Shown piece by piece: positions 52,010 to 60,751 of a DNA stretch of 64,000 nt. Position 1 is the stretch's first letter; each line of letters starts with the position of its first letter. The translations under genes and the position numbers were made by a program. Source of the DNA: Bradyrhizobium sp. CCGB12 (GTDB taxonomy: Bacteria; Pseudomonadota; Alphaproteobacteria; Rhizobiales; Xanthobacteraceae); NCBI RefSeq assembly GCF_024199845.1, contig NZ_JANADO010000001.1:8420001-8484000 (forward strand), written 5' to 3'. The notes beneath the pieces are model-generated. The model did no database searches, had not been told where the DNA came from, and worked only from the letters and a program-made list of their open reading frames with translations.

Positions 52010-52046
52010 GGTATTCCGAAGATCCCGGCCAAACGGTTCCTGTTCA

Positions 52047-52072
52047 GGAACCGGCGCTGCCCGCCTTGCGTT
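52047..52072 (+). promoter_or_regulatory. EcfG-type promoter of dps
   Basis: GGAAC at 52047 is followed by exactly 17 bases and CGTT at 52069-52072, matching the sigma-EcfG consensus. The -35 element is half of a perfect 8-bp palindrome (GGTTCCTG-TT-CAGGAACC, 52035-52052). The start codon is 57 bases downstream. Confidence 0.65.
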
Positions 52073-52128
52073 AGGGGTGCGACGGCGCGCCGTCAATGTC
52101 TGTCCGCGTCCTAACAGGAAGGTCTCCC

Positions 52129-52653
52129 GTGAGCAAAACCAACAACAAGGTCTCGCCCGATCTCGACACCCCCACCGATCTGTCGTCCGATGGGGTCAAG
52201 AAGGTCTCGGAGGCGCTCAACGTGCTTCTGGCCGACGCGTTCGCGCTTTATCTGAAGACCAAGAATTTCCACTGGCACATCAGCGGCCGGCATTTCCGTG
52301 ACTACCATCTGCTGCTCGACGAGCAGTCCGACCAGATCTTCGCCACCACCGACCAGCTCGCCGAGCGTGTCCGCAAGATCGGTGGCACCACGCTGAAGTC
52401 GATCGGCCAGGTCGCAAAACTCCAGACCATCAAGGACAACAACGAGGATTACGTCCCGCCGCGCGAGATGCTCCGCGAATTGATGCAGGACAACAAGCAT
52501 GTCGCGGCTGCGATGCGCAAGGCACACGAGGTGTGCGACGAGGCCGGCGACGTCGCCAGCGCCAGCATCCTCGAGAACTTCATCGACGAGACCGAGCGCC
52601 GCACCTGGTTCCTGTTCGAAGCCACCCGCCAGGAAGGCGGCAACGAGGCGTAA
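52129..52653 (+). CDS. dps: Dps family ferritin-like DNA-protecting protein
   Basis: The 174-residue protein has the Dps four-helix bundle. It includes FALYLKTKNFHWHISGRHF with ferroxidase His residues and DYHLLLDEQSDQIFATTDQL with the Asp/Glu ligands. A dodecamer that oxidises Fe(II) with peroxide and protects DNA is expected. The GTG start at 52129 is preceded by AGGAAGG; an ATG at 52096 would lie within the leader. The EcfG-type promoter upstream fits its role in general stress. The N-terminal tail is polar with Lys residues. Confidence 0.93.
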   Translation: MSKTNNKVSPDLDTPTDLSSDGVKKVSEALNVLLADAFALYLKTKNFHWHISGRHFRDYHLLLDEQSDQIFATTDQLAERVRKIGGTTLKSIGQVAKLQTIKDNNEDYVPPREMLRELMQDNKHVAAAMRKAHEVCDEAGDVASASILENFIDETERRTWFLFEATRQEGGNEA

Positions 52654-52684
52654 CGTCGCCGCCCGTGTCAGGCTGGCTGTCAGG

Positions 52685-52990
52685 TCATCGCGATTTGGAA
52701 TACCGCTGTAGCCAGGCGAGCAGCTTGGCGAATTCCGGCGACATGGCGGTATCGGCACCCGACAGGACGGTTTCGTGCCCGTTGTCCTCGATCGAGATCG
52801 AGTACGACATCAGGTCGCGCGAACGCTCGGGCTTCGGCGGCGGGGGGCCTGCCGATGTGGCCGCTGCAGCGAGTTCGCCGAGCTCTTTCGCCTGAGTCGG
52901 GTCGAGCGCGCCGCAATCGACGACGAGCGGCGGGCGCTGGAGAAAAACTCCGGCGCCCTGACCGCCGTGTTGAGCCAAGCTGATCTTCAT
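52685..52990 (-). CDS. Emfourin-like protease inhibitor (protealysin inhibitor)
   Basis: The 101-residue protein starts MKISLAQHGGQGAGVFLQRP, then PPLVVDCGALDPTQAKEL. It ends SYSISIEDNGHETVLSGADT, AMSPEFAKLLAWLQ. These features, and the location directly downstream of a protealysin-like M4 peptidase gene, match emfourin, the proteinaceous inhibitor of such peptidases. It probably keeps the enzyme inactive in the cell. ATG 52990 is used; GTG 52996 is an alternative. The inhibitor and the peptidase are on the same strand, 130 bases apart. Confidence 0.78.
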   Translation of the reverse strand: MKISLAQHGGQGAGVFLQRPPLVVDCGALDPTQAKELGELAAAATSAGPPPPKPERSRDLMSYSISIEDNGHETVLSGADTAMSPEFAKLLAWLQRYSKSR

Positions 52991-53120
52991 AGCCACCTAT
53001 GACCTTACCGCGGTCCCCAAGTCAGGGGTATCCGCGCCGCATGCCCAGGCGCGATGAGATCGGGATCGTCGTCATCGCGCCGAGGCAATCGCTCGCGCAT
53101 ATGATCCTCCGGATCATGCC

Positions 53121-54344
53121 CTAGTGTCGCCGCCCCTGCTGCATACCCTCCAACGTGCGCGACAGCGCTGTGAGCTGACTGGAGAGTTCGGCAATCTTCT
53201 GCGTTACGTCCGCGTCGTCGTGGCCGTTCGTGGTGGCCGGCGCGCGCCTGATGCGACTGCTGGTTCCGGCCAGCGACCGTACGCCGCTGATCTGGAGGCC
53301 AACATCCTTCCATGCAGCAGCAACGGCCTGCTGCTCGGCGCTCTGCCCGCCATAGAGCTGTCCTGCCTTGAGATAGGTGGTGTCGGCGAATTCCTGAAAC
53401 TCGGTGCTCTGGTTAGAGGCCTGGAGCGCGGCGTACCAGATGTGTCCAGGCGCCTCCCACGCATGGCCTCCGATGCCGATCGCGGTCAGGTAGAATGCCT
53501 TGTTGGGAATCCCGGAATTAATGTGCACGCCGCCGTTGTCGCCCGCATCCGTGTCGGGCAGGTTGACGTATTTCCTCATATGGTCCGGCTGCGGATCCTT
53601 GCCGAGCGTCGAATTATTGAAGGCCTTGCCCGGTTCCTTCATCGATCGCAAGGCATCCGCTCCGATGTCGGGCGTGAACACTTCGGCCCCGATCAGCCAA
53701 TCTGCCTGGTTGGCTGCCTGCTTTAGCGTCCATTGTTTGACGAGCGAGCCGAAGACGTCGGACATCGACTCGTTCAGCGCGCCCGACTGGTTGTGGTAGA
53801 TCAGTCCCGCGGTCGTTTCGGTGACGCCATGCGTGAGCTCATGGGCGATCACGTCGATCGACTTGGTGAAGTCGGTGAAGAGAACGCCGTCCCCGTCGCC
53901 AAAGACCATCTGGTTGCCGTCCCAGAACGCGTTGTTGAAGGCGTCGCCATAGTGCACGAAGGCGTTGAGCCGCATCCCTCTTCCGTCAATGGAATCGCGA
54001 TCGAGAACCTGCTCATAGAATTCGCGAGTGTCGCCCAGGCCTACGAATGCGCGATTGACGGTGTCGTTCCTCGATTTTGCGCCGTCCTCGGTGCGAGCGA
54101 TTGTCGCCGAGCTGAGGTCGGTGGTGTTGCCGCAGTCCGATATCGTTCGCCGGCCATGCGACGACGGAGCGGCCGCAGCGGCTACGAGCCCGCGGATGGC
54201 ACGCTCGCCTCTCAGCCGCGATGTCGACAGCAATGTGCGCAGGGCCGCATCGCGAATTCGGCCGTCACTGTTGTCGAGCAGCTTCTTGAGAATGTGGGGT
54301 GGGGTGATGCAGTTGATGCACTGGCAACGGCTTGAGAACATCAT
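53121..54344 (-). CDS. M4 family metallopeptidase, protealysin-like
   Basis: The 407-residue peptidase lacks a classical signal peptide. Its N-terminal CQCINCITPPHILKKLLDN carries the PPxxL motif of the short protealysin propeptide. The catalytic domain has HELTH (168-172), zinc ligand E192 in GALNESMSDVFG, and the His of GGVHINSGIPNKAFYL. The C-terminus has a Pro/Arg-rich linker and a coiled coil (TQKIAELSSQLTALSRTLEG) not usual for the family. The ATG at 54344 has GGAG at 6 bases; a TTG at 54356 is less likely. The emfourin-like gene lies downstream. Protealysin relatives are implicated in host-cell interaction. Confidence 0.88.
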   Translation of the reverse strand: MMFSSRCQCINCITPPHILKKLLDNSDGRIRDAALRTLLSTSRLRGERAIRGLVAAAAAPSSHGRRTISDCGNTTDLSSATIARTEDGAKSRNDTVNRAFVGLGDTREFYEQVLDRDSIDGRGMRLNAFVHYGDAFNNAFWDGNQMVFGDGDGVLFTDFTKSIDVIAHELTHGVTETTAGLIYHNQSGALNESMSDVFGSLVKQWTLKQAANQADWLIGAEVFTPDIGADALRSMKEPGKAFNNSTLGKDPQPDHMRKYVNLPDTDAGDNGGVHINSGIPNKAFYLTAIGIGGHAWEAPGHIWYAALQASNQSTEFQEFADTTYLKAGQLYGGQSAEQQAVAAAWKDVGLQISGVRSLAGTSSRIRRAPATTNGHDDADVTQKIAELSSQLTALSRTLEGMQQGRRH

Positions 54345-54485
54345 GATCGACTCCAATGGTGCACGGGAAACAGCAAAACAAAATCAGGAAATACAACTTC
54401 CGCGATCTTCTACCCGAGGTTTTCGGAGTCAAGCCGCCCCGTCACGATCCCGCGAAAGTGATCTTGCGCAGAGCGAATGGAAACG

Positions 54486-55013
54486 TCAGCTCCGTTCCCA
54501 CAATCTCACCAGCGCTCCGTTCCTGCCCATGACTGGATCGGACTCTGGCACCTTCACGGCCGGAATTGTCTTCAGCGCCTTTGCGTGATTCTCCGCGGTT
54601 GCCCGCGTGATCTCCATCTTGCTGCCCGGCGGATAGGCGCCGATCACGCAGAAATCGTCACTTGCATTGATGCATTGATGGCCGGTGCCAGCGGGGAGGA
54701 TTGCGACATCGCCGGCCTTGATCTGGAGCTCCTGACCATGATCGCCGCCGAAGCGCACCCGCGCATCGCCGCGTGCGACGCCGAGCACCTCGTGCACGGT
54801 CGCATGATAGTGCAGATAGTCGTAGACGCCGTTGCGCCACGTGCCGCCCCAGCCGTTCGCTTCGAACAGGTCTTCGATGGTCTCTTCGGGTCGCTTGGGA
54901 TCGAGCGTCACCGCGCCCTGGTAGACCAGGAACGGAAGGATGTTGTTCGGCACGAGCCCGTCATCCTCGAACACGATGGCGAGCGGCTCGGCATTGTCGC
55001 GGACGACGGACAT
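54486..55013 (-). CDS. Cupin-domain protein
   Basis: The 175-residue protein carries a single cupin barrel with YLHYHATVHEVLGVARGDAR (His-x-His-x3-5-Glu motif region) and LQIKAGDVAILPAGTGHQCI as second motif. The N-terminal part WGGTWRNGVYDY is typical of the YjlB-like family. A metal ion is likely bound; the activity is unknown. It is on the same strand as the M4 gene and 141 bases upstream of it, so co-transcription is possible. Confidence 0.82.
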   Translation of the reverse strand: MSVVRDNAEPLAIVFEDDGLVPNNILPFLVYQGAVTLDPKRPEETIEDLFEANGWGGTWRNGVYDYLHYHATVHEVLGVARGDARVRFGGDHGQELQIKAGDVAILPAGTGHQCINASDDFCVIGAYPPGSKMEITRATAENHAKALKTIPAVKVPESDPVMGRNGALVRLWERS

Positions 55014-55224
55014 GGCAGGCTCCTGCTACACGAAGGTGCGGAGACAACATTGAAGCGGGAGGAGGCGTTCCTGAACCGGTCTCGTGTCCCGGACGCGATT
55101 CAGCGCGAAGCGATGCGTCGCTGAGCCGGGACCCAGAAACCAGCATGGGCCCCGGTTCAGCAGCGCATCACGCCGCAAAGAGCGGCGCGCTTCACTGCGC
55201 CCGGGGCACGAGCCGTAGCGCGCC

Positions 55225-56415
55225 TTACGCGCTCTTCTTCTGCCGCATCAGATCGGCAAAGCGCTGGAACAGGTAGTGCGAGTCACGCGGGCCGGGCGAG
55301 GCCTCGGGGTGGTACTGCACCGAGAACACCGGCTTGCCGTCGAGCTGGATGCCGCAATTGGAGCCGTCGAACAGCGAGATGTGGGTCTGCGTCGCGCCCT
55401 TCGGCAGCGTCGCCTCGTCGACGGCAAAGCCGTGGTTCATCGAGGTGATCTCGACCTTGCCGGTGGTCTCGTCCTTGACGGGATGATTGGCGCCGTGATG
55501 GCCCTGATGCATCTTCTTCGTCTTGGCGCCGACGGCGAGGCCGAGCATCTGGTGACCGAGACAAATGCCGAAGGTCGGCGTGCCCGACTTGATCACGTCC
55601 CGGATCACGGGCACGGCATATTTGCCGGTCGCGGCCGGATCGCCCGGACCGTTGGACAGGAACACGCCGTCCGGCTTCATCGCCAGGATGTCCTCGGATG
55701 ACGTCGTCGCCGGCACCACCGTCACCTTGCAGCCGACGCCGGCGAGCAGGCGCAGGATGTTGCGCTTGATGCCGTAGTCGATGGCGACGACGTTGAACTC
55801 CGGCTTGTCCTGCCGGCCAAAGCCCTTGTCCCACAGCCAGGGCGTCTCGTCCCAGGTGAAGCGCTGGCCACTTGTGACCATCGGCACGAGGTCCATGCCC
55901 TCGAGGCCCGGCCATTCGCGTGCCTCTTCCTTGAGGCCATGCAGGTCGAATTCGCCGCTCTTGGAATGCGCGATCACGGCATTGGGCATGCCCTTGGAGC
56001 GGATCAGCGCGGTCAGCGCGCGGGTGTCGATACCAGAGAGGCCGATGATGCCGCGCGCCCTCAGCCATTGGTCGAGATGCTTGGTGGCGCGGTAGTTCGA
56101 GGGATCGGTGATCGCGGTGCGCAGGATCACGCCGCGCGCGCCGGGCGTCGCGGCCATGTTCACCGTCTCGATGTCTTCCTCATTGGTGCCGACATTGCCG
56201 ATATGCGGGAAGGTGAAGGTGATGAGCTGGCCGGCATAGGAGGGATCGGTCAGGATCTCCTCATAGCCGGTCATCGCGGTGTTGAAGCAGACCTCGCCGA
56301 CGGCGTGGCCTTCGGCGCCGAGACCGAAACCTTCGAGCACCGTGCCATCGGCAAGCACGAGGAGCGCGGTCGGTTTGTGGTCCGGCCAAGCGGGATCGTT
56401 GTCATGTTGTGTCAT
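55225..56415 (-). CDS. carA: Carbamoyl-phosphate synthase small subunit
   Basis: The 396-residue glutaminase subunit supplies ammonia to CarB. The N-terminal domain begins TALLVLADGTVLEGFGLGAE with EVCFNTAMTGYEEILTDPSY. The C-terminal class I amidotransferase domain has the nucleophile in FGICLGHQMLGLAVG and the His-Glu pair in QYHPEASPGPRD. The ATG at 56415 gives the family length. carB is 6 kb downstream on the same strand, unlike the adjacent carAB arrangement of many bacteria. The region to 56642 holds divergent promoters for carA and the YqeY gene. Confidence 0.96.
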   Translation of the reverse strand: MTQHDNDPAWPDHKPTALLVLADGTVLEGFGLGAEGHAVGEVCFNTAMTGYEEILTDPSYAGQLITFTFPHIGNVGTNEEDIETVNMAATPGARGVILRTAITDPSNYRATKHLDQWLRARGIIGLSGIDTRALTALIRSKGMPNAVIAHSKSGEFDLHGLKEEAREWPGLEGMDLVPMVTSGQRFTWDETPWLWDKGFGRQDKPEFNVVAIDYGIKRNILRLLAGVGCKVTVVPATTSSEDILAMKPDGVFLSNGPGDPAATGKYAVPVIRDVIKSGTPTFGICLGHQMLGLAVGAKTKKMHQGHHGANHPVKDETTGKVEITSMNHGFAVDEATLPKGATQTHISLFDGSNCGIQLDGKPVFSVQYHPEASPGPRDSHYLFQRFADLMRQKKSA

Positions 56416-56642
56416 GAGCGCGTTTCATAAGCCCCCCACGCGCGCCCGTCAAAGCGGGAAGGGGCCGATTCACATGCGTTTTTGCATATTTGACGGGCGG
56501 CTTCAGGCCCTCGGGCCGGAACTGGCAATTTTGAGCCATTTCGACCCCCGGGAGGGAAACAATGAACCCGTGGCCGCTCCGGTATGGCCTCTTGCCCGCG
56601 AACGGCTTAGATCAGGCCCTGACAGATCGAGAGGACCCCGAC

Positions 56643-57098
56643 ATGCTGCGCGACGACATCAACAATGCGGTCAAGGAGGCCATGAAGGCCAAGGACGAGC
56701 GCAAGCTGTCCACGCTGCGCATGGTCAACTCGACTATCAAGAACGCGGATATCGACGCCCGCGGCAACGGCAAGCCGCCGCTGTCGGATGCCGACCTGCT
56801 CGCCGTACTGCAGAAGATGATCAAGCAGCGCCAGGAGGCGGTCGAGCTCTACGACAAGGGCGGCCGGGCCGAGCTCGCCGCCCAGGAGCGCGAGGAGATC
56901 GCGGTGATCTCGGCCTATTTGCCGAAGCAGATGGCGGACGACGAGGTGAAGAAGGCGATCGCGGACGCGATCACTGAAACGGGCGCTGCCGGCATGAAGG
57001 ACATGGGCAAGGTGATCTCGGCGCTGCGGGCGAAATACGCGGGACAGATGGATTTCGGCAAGGCGTCCGGCCTCGTGAAGGCCGCGCTGTCGGGCTAA
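56643..57098 (+). CDS. GatB/YqeY domain-containing protein
   Basis: The 151-residue helical protein starts LRDDINNAVKEAMKAKDERK and has LSTLRMVNSTIKNADIDAR, AVISAYLPKQMADDEV and GKVISALRAKYAGQMDFGKA. These are the YqeY family hallmarks, related to the tRNA-binding tail of GatB and to GluRS appendages. A role in tRNA-dependent amidation is suspected but not established. The ATG at 56643 is chosen; the upstream ORF extension is not conserved in type. It lies next to carA in divergent orientation, as in many alphaproteobacteria. Confidence 0.9.
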   Translation: MLRDDINNAVKEAMKAKDERKLSTLRMVNSTIKNADIDARGNGKPPLSDADLLAVLQKMIKQRQEAVELYDKGGRAELAAQEREEIAVISAYLPKQMADDEVKKAIADAITETGAAGMKDMGKVISALRAKYAGQMDFGKASGLVKAALSG

Positions 57099-57108
57099 CT
57101 CTTTGTTA

Positions 57109-57245
57109 CCCTCCCCTGGAGGGGAGGGTCGATCGCGCGGTGATCTCTCCACTCGGGCACCGTTTCGGCTGAGACACCGTCACCCCACCTCGGTTCGCAT
57201 ACCGCTTCGCGCTATGCGAACCGATCCTCCCCCTCCAGGGGAGGA
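57109..57245. repeat. Palindromic repeat, CCCTCCCCTGGAGGGG family
   Basis: The third copy of the element seen at 22099 and 29427: CCCTCCCCTGGAGGGGAGGG on the left and CCTCCCCCTCCAGGGGAGG on the right, with inner TCACCCCACCTCGG. The GCGAGCGGGGTGG segment is deleted here. Confidence 0.78.
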
Positions 57246-57312
57246 TCGGCACCTATGATGCCGCATCAGTTCGGTCTACTCTTGCCCGATAGAAACAATC
57301 GGGAGGCAACCG

Positions 57313-58453
57313 ATGACCGGCGCGATCAAGCCGTTCCGCATCTCCGTCAGCGACGACATCCTGTCCGACCTCAAATCGCGTCTCGCCCGCACGCGCTGGC
57401 CGGAGGCGGAGCTGGTGGAGGAACTGGAGCCAGGGCGCGCCGCTGAAATGGATCCAGGAGATCTGCGCCTATTGGGCGAACGATTACGACTGGCGGACGC
57501 GCGAGGCGAAGCTCAACCGCTTCGAGCAGTTCACCACCGAGATCGACGGCCTCGACATCCACTTCGTCCATGTGCGCTCGAAGGAGCCGTCGGCGCTGCC
57601 GCTGATCATTACCCATGGCTGGCCGGGCTCGATCGTCGAATTCCAGAAGGTGATCGCGCCGCTGGTCGATCCCGCCGCGCATGGCGGCAAGTCCGCGGAT
57701 GCCTTTCACGTGATTTGCCCGTCGCTTCCAGGTTTCGGCTTCTCCGCCAAGCCAAAGACCACCGGCTGGGGCGTTGACCGCATCGCCGCGACCTGGGCGA
57801 GGCTGATGGACCGGCTGGGCTATGCGCGCTACGGCGCGCAGGGCGGCGATTGGGGCTCGGCGGTGACGACCTCACTCGGTGCGCAGGATGCCGAGCACTG
57901 CGCCGGCATCCACATCACGCTGTCCTTCAATTCGCCGCCGCGCATCGAGGGTGAGCCGACGGCAGAGGAGAAGCGCGCGCTCGCCGGCCTCAAGCATTAT
58001 GTCGATCTCGATTCCGGCTATTCCAAGCAGCAGTCGACGCGGCCGCAGACGCTCGGTTATGGCCTGACGGATTCGCCGAGCGGGCAGGCGGCCTGGATTC
58101 TGGAGAAATTCTGGGCCTGGACCGATTGCAATGGCCATCCCGAGAACATCCTCACCAGGGACGAGCTGCTCGACAACGTCATGCTGTACTGGGCGACGGA
58201 GACGGCCACCTCCTCCGCGCGGCTCTATTGGGAAAGTTTCGGCAAGCGGCGGACGACGCCGGTCGTGAAGGTGCCGACGGGCGTCGCAGCATTCCCCAAG
58301 GAGATCATCACGCCGGTGCGGAGCTGGATGGAGCCGAACTTCCCCAACATCACGCATTGGAGCGAGATGGAGAAGGGCGGCCATTTCGCCGCCTTCGAGC
58401 AGCCGGAGCTGTTCGTGCGCGATGTGCGCAAATTCTTTGCGACGGTACGATAG
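57313..58453 (+). pseudogene. Epoxide hydrolase, interrupted by a single-base frameshift
   Basis: The gene encodes an alpha/beta-hydrolase of the microsomal-type epoxide hydrolase family (about 380 residues). Frame 1 gives MTGAIKPFRISVSDDILSDL and RWPEAELVEE. Frame 3 then continues WSQGAPLKWIQEICAYWAND and on through ITHGWPGSIVEF, GGDWGSAVTT (nucleophile Asp), WATETATSSARLYWE and GGHFAAFEQPE (His). One extra A in GAGGAACTGG near 57421-57424 accounts for the shift. It is a recent mutation or a sequencing error; a truncated protein starting at 57572 would lack the N-terminal cap. Confidence 0.85.
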
Positions 58454-58467
58454 CCGCGCACTCAGCC

Positions 58468-58557
58468 GTCATGTCCGGGCTTGTCCCGGGCATCCACGAG
58501 CTTAGACTAGGCCGAAGAAGCAAGACGTGGATGGCCGGAACACGTCCGGCCATGACG
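58468..58557. repeat. Inverted intergenic repeat, CATGNCCGGGCTTG family
   Basis: GTCATGTCCGGGCTTGTCCCGGGCATCCAC at the left and GTGGATGGCCGGAACACGTCCGGCCATGAC at the right. It is the second member of the family at 23931. Confidence 0.75.
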
Positions 58558-58580
58558 CCGAGACCGTGGAACGCCGAACC

Positions 58581-60191
58581 ATGCTGACCGAAGCTAAGTC
58601 CTATGACGAGCTCATCCGCAACTTCCGCTGGGACATCCCCGGGCGCTTCAACATGGCGGAAGCGTGTTGCGATCGCCATGCCGACGGCACGGGCCGCCTC
58701 GCGCTGGTCTATGTCGACGAGAACGGCGCGACCACGCGCACCTCCTTTGACGAGGTTGCCGACATGTCGCGCCGCTTCGCCAATGTGCTGAAGGCGGATG
58801 GCCTCGTGCGTGGCGACCGTGTCGCGGTGTTCCTGTCGCAGTCGCTGGAGCTGCCGATCGCACATATGGCGGCGTTCCGCTCCGGGCTGATCTCGATCCC
58901 GCTGTTCGCGCTGTTCGGCGAGGACGCGCTGGAATTCCGACTGTCGAATTCGCAAGCGAAGGCGATCATCACTGACGAGGCGGGCTGGGAGAAGCTCACC
59001 AAGATCCGCGAACGGCTGCCTTATTTGCAGGACATCTACATCACGAGCGGCGCCGTCCATGCCGGCGCAAAGCCGTTCTGGCCGGCGATCGAAACCGCGT
59101 CCGAGGATTTCGCGACCGTCGATACCTCCGCCGACGATCCCGCGCTGATCATCTACACCTCGGGCACCACAGGCAATCCCAAGGGCGCGCTGCATGCGCA
59201 CCGCGTCGTGCTCGGACACTTGCCGAACGTGGAGATGTGCCACAACTTCCTGCCGCGTCCCGGCGATCTCATGTGGACGCCGGCGGACTGGGCCTGGATC
59301 GGCGGCCTCGTCAACGGCCTGCTGGCGTTCTGGTATCATGGCATTCCCCTGGTCGGCCATCGCGCGCGCAAATTCGAGCCGCAGGCGGCGATGCAGATGA
59401 TGGCCGACCTTGGCGTTCGCAACGTCTTCCTGCCGCCGACCGCGCTCAAGCTGATGCGCCAGGCCGGCGTGAAGCATTCTGGCGTCAAGCTGCGCAGCAT
59501 TTTCACGGGCGGTGAATCGCTCGGCGGTGAATTGCTCGGCTGGGTGCGCGAGACCTTCGGCATCGACGCCCACGAAGTGTTCGGCCAGACCGAGTGCAAC
59601 CTCGTGATCGGCAGCAACTCCAACCTGTTTCCGATCCGTCCCGGCGCGATGGGCAAGGCGACGCCGGGCTTCGACGTCCGCATTGTCAACGACAAGGGCG
59701 AAGAGCAGAAGCGCGGGCAGCGCGGCATCATCGGCGTGCGCCAGCCATGTCCCGTCACCATGCTCGAATATTGGCGCAATCCGGAGGCGACCGCGAAGAA
59801 ATATGCCGGCGAATTCCTGCTGACCGGCGATCTCGGCGTGCAGGATGAGGACGGCTATTTCTGGTACGTCAGCCGCGAGGACGATGTCATCACCACCGCC
59901 GGCTATCGCGTCGGCCCGTCCGAGATCGAGCACACGCTGATGAAGCATCCGTCGGTGGCGATGGCGGCGGTGGTCGGCATTCCCGATCCGATCCGCACCG
60001 AATCGATCAAGGCCTGGATCGTGCTGCGACCCGGCTTCACCGGCAGTGACGCGCTCGCGCGCGAAATCCAGGAGTTCGTCAAGGTGCAGCTCGCCGCCCA
60101 CGAATATCCACGTTTCGTCGCGTTCGCGGAGACGCTGCCGATGACCGCCACCGGCAAGGTGCTGCGGCGCGAGCTGCGGGCGAAGGGTTAG
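58581..60191 (+). CDS. AMP-dependent acyl-CoA synthetase
   Basis: The 536-residue ANL-superfamily enzyme has the P-loop IYTSGTTGNPKGALHAHRV, the adenine motif FGQTECN, TGDLGVQDEDGYFWYVSRED (A7/A8), and the C-terminal catalytic lysine in PMTATGKVLRREL. Substrate is an organic acid, activated via acyl-AMP; the sequence resembles the acetyl/medium-chain acyl-CoA synthetase group, e.g. MACS-like proteins. The ATG at 58581 is chosen as it begins a helix typical of the family. A MarR regulator follows in 9 bases. Confidence 0.9.
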   Translation: MLTEAKSYDELIRNFRWDIPGRFNMAEACCDRHADGTGRLALVYVDENGATTRTSFDEVADMSRRFANVLKADGLVRGDRVAVFLSQSLELPIAHMAAFRSGLISIPLFALFGEDALEFRLSNSQAKAIITDEAGWEKLTKIRERLPYLQDIYITSGAVHAGAKPFWPAIETASEDFATVDTSADDPALIIYTSGTTGNPKGALHAHRVVLGHLPNVEMCHNFLPRPGDLMWTPADWAWIGGLVNGLLAFWYHGIPLVGHRARKFEPQAAMQMMADLGVRNVFLPPTALKLMRQAGVKHSGVKLRSIFTGGESLGGELLGWVRETFGIDAHEVFGQTECNLVIGSNSNLFPIRPGAMGKATPGFDVRIVNDKGEEQKRGQRGIIGVRQPCPVTMLEYWRNPEATAKKYAGEFLLTGDLGVQDEDGYFWYVSREDDVITTAGYRVGPSEIEHTLMKHPSVAMAAVVGIPDPIRTESIKAWIVLRPGFTGSDALAREIQEFVKVQLAAHEYPRFVAFAETLPMTATGKVLRRELRAKG

Positions 60192-60200
60192 CTTCCGGCA

Positions 60201-60668
60201 ATGGCAAAGACGCCTCAAGCCGCGGGGCTTCACCGCGCCTCATTGACGAAGCTGCACGATCTCGATGCGGCGCTGGAGCTGATGTACTACGGCTGGCGCG
60301 GCATGACGCTGGAGGCCGACGCTTATCTTGCAAGCCAAGGCCTGTCGCGTCCGCACCATCGCATCCTCTACGTGGTGGCGCGCCGGCCCGACATCGCAAT
60401 CGGCGCGCTGATCGAGATCCTCGGTATTTCCAAGCAGGCCCTCAACCGGCCGCTCAACCTGCTGCTGGAACGCAAGCTCCTGACGTCGAAGCGCTCGCCC
60501 GAGCAGCATCGATCTAAGCTGCTGCGCCTGACGGCCGCGGGACAGCGCATCGAACAGCGGGCATCGGACCACGAACGCAAGGTACTGCGCGAGGCGTTCG
60601 ATCGGGTCGGGACATCCGGTGCGGCGGCATGGATGGGCGTCATGGAAGCCATCGCCGACAACAACTGA
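60201..60668 (+). CDS. MarR-family transcriptional regulator
   Basis: The 155-residue winged-helix protein has the MarR core: HHRILYVVARRPDIAIGALI, LGISKQALNRPLNLLLERKL, then SKRSPEQHRSKLLRLTAAGQ (the wing with DxR-like signature altered to EQHR). It probably regulates the acyl-CoA synthetase or the downstream operon. It starts 9 bases after the synthetase gene, so the two are co-transcribed. A palindrome GTCAA-N5-TTGAC is 12 bases after its stop, a candidate binding site. Confidence 0.87.
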   Translation: MAKTPQAAGLHRASLTKLHDLDAALELMYYGWRGMTLEADAYLASQGLSRPHHRILYVVARRPDIAIGALIEILGISKQALNRPLNLLLERKLLTSKRSPEQHRSKLLRLTAAGQRIEQRASDHERKVLREAFDRVGTSGAAAWMGVMEAIADNN

Positions 60669-60680
60669 CCCAATCCTAAA

Positions 60681-60695
60681 GTCAATATAGTTGAC
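60681..60695 (+). promoter_or_regulatory. Palindrome GTCAA-N5-TTGAC, overlapping a -35-like TTGACA
   Basis: The right arm forms TTGACA at 60691-60696, a sigma-70-like -35 element for the operon starting at 60752. A repressor bound here would block the promoter. The MarR protein encoded just upstream is the candidate. Confidence 0.45.
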
Positions 60696-60751
60696 ATGAG
60701 GCGCGAGCTTTGCCACTTTCCCGGCCATAAGCCAGGGGGAGAGCTCGCGTC

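Noticed and set aside
55040..55080. GGAAC-N17-TGTT on the minus strand upstream of the cupin gene
   Set aside because: The -10 element deviates from CGTT, and one mismatch in a short motif is not enough.
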